From Treponema sp. (GTDB lineage: Bacteria; Spirochaetota; Spirochaetia; Treponematales; Treponemataceae): 38,932 bases of DNA. Shown piece by piece: positions 26,189 through 34,073 of this stretch. The position numbers and the translations under genes were made by a program. Under the pieces are notes generated by a model. That model worked only from the letters and a program-made list of their open reading frames with translations, was not told the origin of the DNA and did not search any database. The DNA lies in assembly GCA_022510905.1 (NCBI GenBank), contig JAFLSN010000023.1, positions 1 to 38,932 on the forward strand, written 5' to 3'. Numbering within the stretch: the first letter of the stretch is position 1; each line of letters begins with the position of its first letter.

Positions 26189-26803
26189 ATGGGAATTGAA
26201 TCGTTTTTATGTGGAAGCAATAATCGTCTGGACAGTCAGCTTTTGTTTACGGCTGAAGTTGACAAAATGACGGGAATTCTGCGCCACACACTTTTGGTCG
26301 ATGGTAGCCGCCGCGAAAATGACGCGGAACATTCATGGCACATTGCGCTGATGGCCATGCTTTTTTCCGAATACGCGCGGGAGCCGGTTGATGTGGCGCA
26401 CACGGTGCAGCTGTGTCTTGTGCATGATCTGGTTGAAATCTATGCGGGCGATACTTTTGCATATGACTTGCAGGCAAACAAAGATAAGCATGATCGTGAA
26501 ATTTCTGCTGCACAAAAATTATTTACCCAGCTTCCGCCGGAACAGGGAACTGAGATCCGCGCACTTTGGGAGGAATTCGAGGCAATGGAAACGCCTTGCG
26601 CAAAATATGCCGCGTGCATGGATAGGCTGCAACCGTTTTTGCACAATACACTCACAGAAGGGCACACTTGGGTTCTAAATGGTACAACTCGCGCCGATGT
26701 TGAACAGCGAGTGGCGATTATCAAAGATTTTATGCCGCCTGTGTATGAATGGGTCAAAAAAAATATTGAAAATGCAATAGAAAAGGGATGGCTTGGTGCC
26801 TGA
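26189..26803 (+). CDS. HD-domain hydrolase, YfbR/HDDC2-like 5'-deoxynucleotidase
   Basis: 204 residues. The family pattern is clear: GILRHTLLVDGSRRENDAEH, with H48 in AEHSWH, then LVHDLVEIYAGD with H79, D80, E83 and D88, and a later metal-binding Asp (CMDRLQPF, D145). These match the metal and catalytic set of YfbR/HDDC2 enzymes, which remove phosphate from deoxynucleoside monophosphates. No signal peptide, so cytoplasmic. The ATG at 26189 has only a weak ribosome site (GGAAAAT). It stands alone between two repeat-bearing gaps. The exact substrate is inferred from the family. Confidence 0.9.
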   Translation: MGIESFLCGSNNRLDSQLLFTAEVDKMTGILRHTLLVDGSRRENDAEHSWHIALMAMLFSEYAREPVDVAHTVQLCLVHDLVEIYAGDTFAYDLQANKDKHDREISAAQKLFTQLPPEQGTEIRALWEEFEAMETPCAKYAACMDRLQPFLHNTLTEGHTWVLNGTTRADVEQRVAIIKDFMPPVYEWVKKNIENAIEKGWLGA

Positions 26804-26902
26804 CCTGCATAAAATAAATTCTTCTTTTCGATTATGTAATGATTAAGGCTCTTGGCTAGTTGAAACCCAGACATTTCCTAATCAACACCTCGGGGCAAAT
26901 AT

Positions 26903-27092
26903 CGGGGTGTGCTGATTCGTGCGAAAAGGGTGCATACCGCGCTTCTGCAAAGCCAGGGGAGATGTACCCTTGACCGCAATTCCTTATAGGAACAACACCT
27001 CCGACAAAGGCTAAAGATTTCTTTATCACTACTCAGTTATCAAATTTTAGAAAATCATACCCCGATACTTGCGTTGAGGCGTGCTGATTCGT
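26903..27092 (+). repeat. Degenerate dispersed element, copy B, flanked by direct repeats
   Basis: GTGCTGATTCGT occurs at 26909-26920 and again at 27081-27092, 172 bases apart, framing this copy. Inside are GTGCGAAAAGGGTGCATACC, CCTTGACCGCAAT and CTAAAGATTTCTTTATCACT, aligning with copy A (13388-13627, opposite strand) and copy C (30234-30295). The peptide frame seen in A is present here as TTPPTKAKDFFITTQLSNF but is cut off from TLDRNSL by a stop and frameshift. The 3' direct repeat touches the end of pcrA. Confidence 0.6.
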
Positions 27093-27095
27093 CTT

Positions 27096-29366
27096 TTAAA
27101 TAATGCGTTCCAGTTTTGCTGTAAACTGAATGCTGCGCTCGGTTTCCATGCCATCAAATTTTACAATGTAGCAGGAGGCGTTGGGATTTACAAGTGCGAT
27201 GGTGCCGCTCCCAAAAATTGGGTGGCTCACGCGGTCGCCGGCACTCAGCATGGTGCGCATGGCTTTGAGGCGTTCTTCATCGTAGGCGATGATTTTTTGT
27301 GTCTGTGCAACAAGTCCATCGTCAAGCGGTTTTACTATTTCCAGGTTTTTTAATTCGGCATCAAAGATAAAACGGCTAGGATACTTGAATATGCCGTCAT
27401 TTGCTTTGCCTTCAGCATCGCTCAAAAAGAGGCGGCATTTTGCGCGGGTCATGGCAACATAGGCTATGCGGCGCTCTTCTTCCATGTCATCGGGTGTGTT
27501 CACTTTGCGGCTGGGGAAAATGCCTTCGTTCATGCCGCACAAAAACACGTATGGGAATTCCATACCTTTTGCCGCGTGGATGGTCAAAAGCCTTACGCTG
27601 TCATTTTTATCATCACGGTCAAGGTCTGTAAAAAGTGCAACATGGTTTAGGAAAGTCTCCAGCGTTGAGTCTTCGTCGAGACCTGCTTCGTTTACGCTGC
27701 GTTTGAATTCTGCCACGTTGTCGAGCCGTTCTTGGTCAGCCTCAAGGCGCAGAAAGGCTTCGTAACCGGTGCGGTCAAGCAGGGTCTGAAGGATGCTGCC
27801 AAGCGGAATTTTTTTGTGCAGCGTGGGGGCACTGCTTTGCGGCTGCGGTAGCATGTCACGCACACTTTCGATGGCGCTGATGTATGCGGTGGCTCCAGTC
27901 TGTTTGAACAGCGGTGTGTCGGACGCGGTAAGTTCTTTTAGTGCTGTGTAGGCAGAACAGCCGTGCTCTTCTGCGTATGTTTTTATTGCGGCGATTTTCT
28001 GCTTGCCGATTTTGCGCGATGGCGTGTTCACGGTGCGGTAAAATGCCACATCGTCTTGCACGGTGAGCATGCGCAGATAGCACACGATGTCTTTTATTTC
28101 GCGGCGGCCGTAAAACTCGGTGCCAGAAAGGATTCTGTATGGAAGGTCGTTGTTGATGAATGTTTCTTCGAGTACACGGGAAAGATAATGGGCGCGGTAT
28201 AAAATCGCAATGTCGTGATAATGAATGCCATCACCATCGGATGAGCCTTTTTTCTGGTTTTTAGCGGAATGATTTTTTACAAGCTTTTTTATCTCGGAGC
28301 AAATCCATTTAGCCTCGTCCGAATCATTTGGGGCATGGAAGTAAAGCGGCTTTGCACCAGCGGGTACGGTGGCGACAAGCTGCTTAGGATAGCGCACGGT
28401 ATTCTTTGAGATGAGGGCATTGCTTGCCGCCAAAATCTGTGGAGTTGAGCGGTAATTTTGTGAAAGCACGATAGTCTTTGCGTCGGGGTATTTTTTGTCA
28501 AAATCAAGAATGAGCTTTACATGGCTTCCTCGCCAGGAATAAATCGTCTGGTCGGAATCTCCAACTATGAATAGATTCTTGTGCTTTGCTGAAAGTATCT
28601 GTGTGATGCGGTATTGCTTTGCACTCACATCCTGAAATTCGTCTACCATCACGTATTGCATACGGTCTTGCCATTTTTCACGCACGTCAGGAAAATTTTC
28701 AAGGATATATGTGGCAAAATTGATTAAGTCGTTGAAATCCACTCCGAAGCATTTTTTCTGCTCGTATATAAAGCGAAGAAAAATTTCTTGGTTTTGTTCC
28801 AGCGGCTCTTGGGGATTGGTGAATTTTTGGCGCAGCTCTTCATTGTTCAGCTTGTAGAAGTAGTTGATATATGTGTCAGCCTGAATCTTTTTTCCTTCAA
28901 GAACTTCATCGATTTTGCGTTGCACGGTCGTTTCTTTTAACGTGATGTGCATGTCCGCAAAAATGCGCAGCATGATTTCCCGCCAGTCCTCTTTGTCAAA
29001 GATGATGAAGTTTTTGGGGAAGTTCAGAACATTGATGTCTTCGTGAAGGAGCAGCGTGCAGAACGCATGGAACGTGCAGATGAGGCCAAGATCCATGTCT
29101 CCGAGCATGGAGCGCACGCGGCTTTTCATTTCGTTTGCCGCGCGGTTGGTAAATGTGACGCATAGAATATTTTGCGGACTGATTCCTACATCGCGCACAA
29201 GGTAGCAGTAGCGGCCGATGAGCGCACGGGTTTTTCCTGTGCCCGCTCCTGCAAGTACGCGCACGTGACCTTCGGTGGTTTTGACAGCTTCCAGCTGGTT
29301 GCCGTTCAGGTGCGAAAAATACTTTGGCTGCTCAAGTTTGTTTTCCGCTGTTCCAAAAATTCCCAT
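27096..29366 (-). CDS. pcrA: UvrD/PcrA-type superfamily 1 DNA helicase
   Basis: 756 residues with the full set of UvrD-family motifs: LNGNQLEAVKTTEGHVRVLA with Walker A AGAGTGKT (about 38-46), VMVDEFQDVSAKQYR (Walker B), GDSDQTIYSWRG, LSQNYRST, RLLTIHAAKGMEF with FLCGMNEGIFPSRK, and ERRIAYVAMTRAK. The C-terminal GDRVSHPIFGSGTI segment is the Tudor-like tail typical of PcrA. The enzyme unwinds DNA 3' to 5' in repair and in clearing recombinase or stalled polymerase. It could also be called UvrD or Rep; the tail favours PcrA. The ATG at 29366 has no Shine-Dalgarno but has a TATACT (plus strand 29373-29378) six bases upstream, so the message may be leaderless. Confidence 0.95.
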   Translation of the reverse strand: MGIFGTAENKLEQPKYFSHLNGNQLEAVKTTEGHVRVLAGAGTGKTRALIGRYCYLVRDVGISPQNILCVTFTNRAANEMKSRVRSMLGDMDLGLICTFHAFCTLLLHEDINVLNFPKNFIIFDKEDWREIMLRIFADMHITLKETTVQRKIDEVLEGKKIQADTYINYFYKLNNEELRQKFTNPQEPLEQNQEIFLRFIYEQKKCFGVDFNDLINFATYILENFPDVREKWQDRMQYVMVDEFQDVSAKQYRITQILSAKHKNLFIVGDSDQTIYSWRGSHVKLILDFDKKYPDAKTIVLSQNYRSTPQILAASNALISKNTVRYPKQLVATVPAGAKPLYFHAPNDSDEAKWICSEIKKLVKNHSAKNQKKGSSDGDGIHYHDIAILYRAHYLSRVLEETFINNDLPYRILSGTEFYGRREIKDIVCYLRMLTVQDDVAFYRTVNTPSRKIGKQKIAAIKTYAEEHGCSAYTALKELTASDTPLFKQTGATAYISAIESVRDMLPQPQSSAPTLHKKIPLGSILQTLLDRTGYEAFLRLEADQERLDNVAEFKRSVNEAGLDEDSTLETFLNHVALFTDLDRDDKNDSVRLLTIHAAKGMEFPYVFLCGMNEGIFPSRKVNTPDDMEEERRIAYVAMTRAKCRLFLSDAEGKANDGIFKYPSRFIFDAELKNLEIVKPLDDGLVAQTQKIIAYDEERLKAMRTMLSAGDRVSHPIFGSGTIALVNPNASCYIVKFDGMETERSIQFTAKLERII

Positions 29367-29542
29367 AAAACGAGTATAGCATAACGGCAGAAATATTTGT
29401 AGTGAGCCTGTTGTGATGTCTGAGGCGTGGCCAGTTTATTCCTTCCACTCTGTGATAAGTTTGCATAAAAGACTGCGGGTTGAAGCGGGCATGGCATCAA
29501 GTTTTTTTATAACGGAATAGTATTTTTTGCATAGCTTTGTAT

Positions 29543-29800
29543 TTATTTCAGCGGCAGGGCGGAGAGTATTTTTTTTGGCGGTTCGGTGCCGGTCACAAGA
29601 TATTCCACAGAAACGCCCAGTGCATGGGCAATCTTTACGGCATTTTCGGCGCTGGGAGAAGTTCCGTTTTGCACCAGATAATGGTTCAATGTATTCAAGC
29701 TGATTCCTGTTTTTGCGGCCAGTTCCTTGGTCTGCATGTCGTTGTAAATCAGTTCATCTTTCAGATTTTCTTTGAAACCCATAAACATCATGGTAGTCAT
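29543..29800 (-). CDS. Small XRE-family transcription regulator
   Basis: 85 residues, one helix-turn-helix domain: LKDELIYNDMQTKELAAKTG then ISLNTLNHYLVQNGTSPSAE and AVKIAHALGVSVEYLVTG. The recognition helix would be around SLNTLNHYLVQ. There is no dimerisation or ligand domain beyond a short tail (EPPKKILSALPLK). ATG 29800 is the first of four possible starts (M1, M4, M5, M7); none has a ribosome site. The DNA directly upstream is full of TTGATT/AATCAA motifs, including a palindrome, which may be its own operators. Its targets are unknown; a broken secreted-peptide gene lies on the other side of this region. Confidence 0.88.
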   Translation of the reverse strand: MTTMMFMGFKENLKDELIYNDMQTKELAAKTGISLNTLNHYLVQNGTSPSAENAVKIAHALGVSVEYLVTGTEPPKKILSALPLK

Positions 29801-29891
29801 TTTTGATTATTACTTGCATTGTATTTGTCAAAAATGATTATACATTATTTGATAAATCAAAATTGATTAGTAAAAATTTGGCTAATCAAAA
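29801..29891. promoter_or_regulatory. Cluster of TTTTGATTA / TAATCAAAA operator-like motifs
   Basis: Motifs lie at 29801-29809 (TTTTGATTA), 29828-29840, 29848-29868 and 29883-29891 (TAATCAAAA). The strongest is the palindrome AATCAAAATTGATT (29855-29868). A TATAAT on the minus strand (plus 29837-29842) lies among them, so a regulator bound here would cover the XRE promoter. Confidence 0.45.
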
Positions 29892-29967
29892 GACAATATA
29901 AGTATGTCATGGTTGCATTTATTTGTCTTTGCGGTGTCGTTCATGCTGAATTTTTATGGAGTGTGAG

Positions 29968-30046
29968 ATGAAAAAAATCTGTACTGGCGATTCTTTGCGA
30001 TGCACTCGCATTTTATGACATTGTGTTCGCGGAAAAACCTAAGTGA
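29968..30046 (+). pseudogene. Possible remnant of an exported-peptide gene
   Basis: A ribosome-site-like GGAGTGTGAG precedes ATGAAAAAAA. In the ATG frame a stop comes after 16 codons. If one A is dropped from the seven-base A-run, the frame reads MKK then SVLAILCDALAFYDIVFAE, close to a signal peptide, and stops at 30044-30046. It may be a frameshifted and truncated leftover of a secreted protein, or chance. Confidence 0.3.
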
Positions 30047-30094
30047 ATTGGCTGCTCAATGTAAGAAATGCGGCAGTCCGTCTACACGAATTTT

Positions 30095-30196
30095 ATCTTG
30101 ACTTTTTCCCAGAGTCACCGAGTTTTCTGGATTTCTTCTTGATAAGAAATTCTATTCATCAAAATTAAAATTTCACTCTGCTGAATGAGTTTTGAT
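30095..30196. repeat. Second, shorter array of TCTTGAT-like motifs
   Basis: Motif centres lie at 30098 (ATCTTGA), 30139 (TTCTTGATAA), 30161 (TTCATCAAAA) and 30192 (TTTTGATG). The middle pair is 22 bases apart with opposite orientation, as in the array at 1123-1299. The run TTTTCTGGATTTCTTCTTGA resembles 1143-1161. It lies upstream of the LacI-GGDEF gene. Confidence 0.45.
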
Positions 30197-30233
30197 GTCC
30201 GAAAAGCGGCCATCAGATTTGTTCTTTAAATTT

Positions 30234-30295
30234 TATTCGTGCGGAAAGGGTGCATACCAGCCTTCTGCGTCGGGGTGTGTTGATTTTAGGCTGGT
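30234..30295 (+). repeat. Degenerate dispersed element, copy C (short)
   Basis: TTCGTGCGGAAAGGGTGCAT and CCAGCCTTCTGCGTC match copy B at 26916-26950. The internal part is missing and the end motif GGGGTGTGTTGATT follows directly. ACCAGCCT (30256-30263) and AGGCTGGT (30288-30295) can pair as a perfect eight-base hairpin. Confidence 0.55.
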
Positions 30296-30326
30296 GTTTG
30301 TCTGCTGCGGTGCGGAAACAATTTAG

Positions 30327-30355
30327 TTGCAAAATGGTTTATTTTTCTGTATACT
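30327..30355 (+). promoter_or_regulatory. Predicted promoter of the LacI-like GGDEF gene
   Basis: TTGCAA (30327-30332), 17 bases, TATACT (30350-30355). A short leader carries CGGAG five bases before the ATG at 30371. Confidence 0.65.
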
Positions 30356-30370
30356 CCTAACGGAGTGAAT

Positions 30371-32479
30371 ATGGATTATAAACGAAAACGAATCGGCCTT
30401 CAGATTGGTTCGCTTGACAACGGGCTTCAAACTGATATTTTTACTGCGGTAGAAAAAAATTGCAAAAATAGAAATCTTGACCTGCTTGTTTTTGTTGGTG
30501 GAGATCCAGATTCTGCTGATGCCCATTTTTTGCAGGCAACTATCTATCAACATATCACAAAAAAAAATGTAGACAGCCTGATAGTAACCTCCGAGTCGTT
30601 TTTGCGTTGGGAAAAAGAAATACAGGCAAAAAATGCCAAAATCGTGTCCGATTTGGAGATTACTTCCCATTCCGAAGATGGCGAGCTGAATGAAGCTGAA
30701 ATCGACGCCGTGGTGAACATGCACAACGCGCGCCAAGGTATTCCCGACCCGGTTCCTGCCGTGTACATAAAAGAAACCAGTTTGGGAATACCATATGTGA
30801 CCAGCAACTATGTGGAATCGCTTTACCAGCTGATTGACCATGTGGTGATGATGCATGGCTGCAAAACATTTACCATTGTTACTGGCAAAAAAGAAACAAC
30901 TGATACAAACCATCGTCTGGAAGTATGCCTTCAGCGTCTGGCTCACCATGATATTCAGATGTCACCTGAACGCATTTTTTCTGGCATGCTGAATGAATCG
31001 AGCGGTGCGGCCGCCATGGACTATTTTGATAAATCTGGTTTGTTGCCTGTGGATTGTATTATTGCGCTTGACGATGACATGGCCATTGGCATTGCGATGT
31101 ATGCGCGCAAACACGGTTTGAACATTCCTGGAGATTTTAGGCTGATTGCTATTGATGATATTGTACGTTCTCAGTTTGCAAATGTGACTATTTCAACGCT
31201 TAACATGCATCTGGGAGAACGTATCGAAAATGCCGTTTCGCTTGCGGAACAAATGGCCGAAGGCAAGCCGATTCCTCCATGCACAGTTGTAACCAGCGTT
31301 CCGAGGTTCCGCAAATCATGCGGGTGCATTCCGTTGGATGATTACAGCACCAATTATATTGATGAATCCGGGGCCCGTGTTCCATATGAAGCGATGGCGG
31401 TACACAATCTTACTGCGAATTATTTTGTGCTTGAACACGATATTTTTTTGATGCGGCAGTTTTTCGGAAATCTGAATGCGGCCCTCACTCTTCAACATGC
31501 CTTGAACCATCTGGAACAATCGCTCCCGTCTTTGCACATGTGTGCCTGCGCGGTGGTGCTGTTTGAACGCAAAATGGAATTTTCCCCTGGTGATAGCTTT
31601 ATAATTCCTTCCAGGGCAACACTCGTGCTTACTTACGAAGATCCACGTTTAAAAACTGGACAGCATGATGATTCTGAATCATGTGAAAAGATGTTTGACC
31701 CTTCAAAAGAACTGCTGCCGGAAGGCACATTTAGCGACCGCCGGCGTATGCTGATGGTAAAGGCCCTACATTATGAAAACACGCTGTTCGGCTATGTTGC
31801 ATATGAACCCGGTGATTTGCACCTTGCCTTGTACGACACTGCGTTTTCCATGGTGGCAAGCATTCTGAATGCGGCCATTCTGTTTACCCAGCAGACTGCG
31901 ATTGAGCAGCACCAGCGCACTATGCTCCAACAGCTAGGAGATGCAAACAACGAGCTGACAGGTCGTTCTTTTACTGACGAACTTACGAGTGTGTACAATC
32001 GGCGCGGTGTTTTCAATTTTGGCCAGCAGGCCATGGACTTGGCCTTGGAGCGCGGCCAGTGCGGAATGGTGTTTTATGCGGACATGGATGGACTTAAAGG
32101 CATTAATGACACATTTGGTCATGATGCGGGAGACATTGCCATAAAAACAATGGCCGATATTTTAAAAAACACATTCCGTTCGCAGGATGTTGTGGGCCGT
32201 ATGGGTGGCGATGAATTTGTGATCGTAGCCATCGGACTTTTTCCCGAGCAGCTTGACAAAATTCGTGAGCGCGTAAAAAAGGCAGAAGCAGATTGGTACA
32301 CAGCGCACAAACCGCCGTTCCATTTAGGAATCAGTTTTGGTGTTGTGCCGTTCAACCAGCAGACCGGTGGCATTCTTGACGAGCTTGTAAAAGAGGCGGA
32401 TAAGCTGTTATATGAAGAAAAGGTAAAAAAACATTCCCGCTCTGCCACCAAAGAATCAGTGTTGAAGTACGAAGACTGA
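30371..32479 (+). CDS. LacI-type sugar-sensor domain fused to GGDEF diguanylate cyclase
   Basis: 702 residues, no signal peptide. Residues 5-320 resemble the periplasmic-binding-protein-like fold of LacI-family regulators (KRIGLQIGSLDNGLQTDIFT, VDSLIVTSE, CIIALDDDMAIGIAMYARKH, RLIAIDDI, FANVTISTLNMHLGE) but lack the DNA-binding helix-turn-helix. A middle region (about 345-530) is GAF-like and ends in a coiled coil. The GGDEF domain follows, with active-site GGDEF at 612-616 and an RxxD inhibitory site (RSQD) five residues before. A cytoplasmic small molecule, perhaps a sugar, would tune c-di-GMP synthesis. Start ATG 30371 is preferred over GTG 30365 because CGGAG is then correctly spaced. Confidence 0.9.
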   Translation: MDYKRKRIGLQIGSLDNGLQTDIFTAVEKNCKNRNLDLLVFVGGDPDSADAHFLQATIYQHITKKNVDSLIVTSESFLRWEKEIQAKNAKIVSDLEITSHSEDGELNEAEIDAVVNMHNARQGIPDPVPAVYIKETSLGIPYVTSNYVESLYQLIDHVVMMHGCKTFTIVTGKKETTDTNHRLEVCLQRLAHHDIQMSPERIFSGMLNESSGAAAMDYFDKSGLLPVDCIIALDDDMAIGIAMYARKHGLNIPGDFRLIAIDDIVRSQFANVTISTLNMHLGERIENAVSLAEQMAEGKPIPPCTVVTSVPRFRKSCGCIPLDDYSTNYIDESGARVPYEAMAVHNLTANYFVLEHDIFLMRQFFGNLNAALTLQHALNHLEQSLPSLHMCACAVVLFERKMEFSPGDSFIIPSRATLVLTYEDPRLKTGQHDDSESCEKMFDPSKELLPEGTFSDRRRMLMVKALHYENTLFGYVAYEPGDLHLALYDTAFSMVASILNAAILFTQQTAIEQHQRTMLQQLGDANNELTGRSFTDELTSVYNRRGVFNFGQQAMDLALERGQCGMVFYADMDGLKGINDTFGHDAGDIAIKTMADILKNTFRSQDVVGRMGGDEFVIVAIGLFPEQLDKIRERVKKAEADWYTAHKPPFHLGISFGVVPFNQQTGGILDELVKEADKLLYEEKVKKHSRSATKESVLKYED

Positions 32480-32485
32480 AAGTGT

Positions 32486-32518
32486 CGCGGTTGTGCGCAG
32501 ACCGCGCGGGTTGATTTT
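32486..32518 (+). terminator. Hairpin after the LacI-GGDEF gene
   Basis: CGCGGT (32486-32491) pairs with ACCGCG (32501-32506). A TTGATTTTTG stretch lies shortly after. Confidence 0.5.
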
Positions 32519-32593
32519 TGCCATGCGGATTTCATTTGTGTTGTAGCAAGGAACGGCAGTTTGCTAGCGATATGATTTTGGGGAGATTCAGGG

Positions 32594-33922
32594 ATGAAAA
32601 AACATCACCTTGTTTTTATGATTCTTCTGGCAGTGAATGGGGCAATTTTTGGCCAAGTGCTTGACTCTCCGGGAGTGCAAAACACATTTTGGATGGGTTT
32701 TGGAAATCCGCTGGATATTGGTTCCACAACCAACACGCGCTTTTATGGCTGCGTGAACACATTGCAGACTCGTATTGACATTACTAAATTTTCTGTTGAA
32801 GGCATGCTCAACTGGGGACTTTTGAGAGCATATAAGGTTTCCGGGGGATTTGATGGTGTTGAGTCTTCTTTTACGGAACATAATCATCTTTCGCTGTTTC
32901 AATACAGCAATGCCGATGATTCAACTTATCCAGTCGCGTTGCAGAATTTTTGGTATGTGAATTTTTTGTGGCAGCCGATTAAAGAAATCAATGTTGCCGC
33001 TGGTTCATACCTCAATTGGACTGTGGGTGCGGCTCCTGACTATGGCGCACAACCGTGGGAGCACGGCGCACATGTACGGCAGGGCGGCTTTTATATCACT
33101 CACGATAGCCGACGTGGAAATGTGTCGCAGTATCGCTTTACTCCCGACGCTCCAGATAACGAAGGGCAATATGTAGTGGGCTTTGTGCATTATGCAAACT
33201 GTTACGCAAAAGAAGCTATCGGCATTCGTTATGTGTATGAAGGCGACTGCGGTGTGCATGTGGGATTTGCCGTGCCGGAAGGGTGCAACACAAATGACAC
33301 GCTTATGAACCTTGGCATCGAATTTTCACCCGTTTCGTGGTTTTCAATTTCTTCTGCCTGGGAAGGAATGTTCCGCGCACGTGGCAATCTGTATGCGGGG
33401 TTAAAGTTTGGCGGTTCTGTTTTTATGATTCAAGGTTATGGCGCGTTTGATTCTCTTTTTGACAGCGACCACAACAACCGTTCGTACAGCGTTGGCGGTG
33501 CGATAACATTCACAATTCCAAAAACTACTATTATCATACACCCCGAAGCTGCATTCAACTGGTTTGGCAACGATGACTACACTCCGGCTTGGTATGCAGG
33601 TGGAAAAATTACGTTTGACATGACAGAGAAATTTGCCATAAAATGCTGGGCTTCCTATGCGCATGGTTCTAAAAACAAGCGTTGGGACAATCCTTCATAT
33701 GAGCAGTATGAAAAAACCAAAGACTACAATGCGGGCCATATAGTAACTATTGGTCCTGAAGTTGAATTTACGCTCACAGACAGTTTTATTTTTACGATTT
33801 CGTCTGACATCCAGTTTGGAAAAAGCCCCAACGGAAACACCTGCAATGCATGGAGTGTCGGAACATTCTTTACCTACCGCTATCACGCCAGTAAAATTGA
33901 ACGAAAGAAAAAATCATCATGA
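32594..33922 (+). CDS. Predicted outer membrane beta-barrel protein
   Basis: 442 residues with signal peptide MKKHHLVFMILLAVNGAIFG, cut near IFG-QV. The mature chain alternates polar and aromatic/hydrophobic residues and is rich in Trp, Tyr, Phe, Asn and Gly, as in transmembrane strands (for example INVAAGSYLNWTV, LYAGLKFGGSVFMIQGYGAF, FAIKCWASYAHG, HIVTIGPEVEFTLTD). The final strand FFTYRYHA is followed by a short basic tail, an unusual end because most barrels stop with an aromatic residue. A ribosome site (GGGGAGATTCAGGG) precedes the ATG. It resembles treponemal porin-like outer membrane proteins in style; no specific family is recognised. It may be a surface antigen or channel. Confidence 0.75.
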   Translation: MKKHHLVFMILLAVNGAIFGQVLDSPGVQNTFWMGFGNPLDIGSTTNTRFYGCVNTLQTRIDITKFSVEGMLNWGLLRAYKVSGGFDGVESSFTEHNHLSLFQYSNADDSTYPVALQNFWYVNFLWQPIKEINVAAGSYLNWTVGAAPDYGAQPWEHGAHVRQGGFYITHDSRRGNVSQYRFTPDAPDNEGQYVVGFVHYANCYAKEAIGIRYVYEGDCGVHVGFAVPEGCNTNDTLMNLGIEFSPVSWFSISSAWEGMFRARGNLYAGLKFGGSVFMIQGYGAFDSLFDSDHNNRSYSVGGAITFTIPKTTIIIHPEAAFNWFGNDDYTPAWYAGGKITFDMTEKFAIKCWASYAHGSKNKRWDNPSYEQYEKTKDYNAGHIVTIGPEVEFTLTDSFIFTISSDIQFGKSPNGNTCNAWSVGTFFTYRYHASKIERKKKSS

Positions 33923-34009
33923 TTCGTGCGCTGACGTTTAGCCGTGGCAGCCCTGCACCGTATGGCGGTTCTTTATGCGGAACTCGTTTTGCAGTCCGCA
34001 AGATTTAAC

Positions 34010-34038
34010 TTGTGAATTTGCAAAATGTGCCGTACAAT
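34010..34038 (+). promoter_or_regulatory. Predicted promoter of the MBL-fold nuclease operon
   Basis: TTGTGA (34010-34015), 17 bases, TACAAT (34033-34038). The leader is about 30 bases and ends with a strong ribosome site. Confidence 0.65.
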
Positions 34039-34073
34039 ACAAGAAAAGCGACACGCTGTGCAGGAGGTGCGAT

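Noticed and set aside
27096..29366. Plus-strand frames opposite pcrA
   Set aside because: All are antisense shadows of the helicase.
29537..29806. 89-codon plus-strand frame
   Set aside because: Antisense to the XRE regulator, whose helix-turn-helix is clear.
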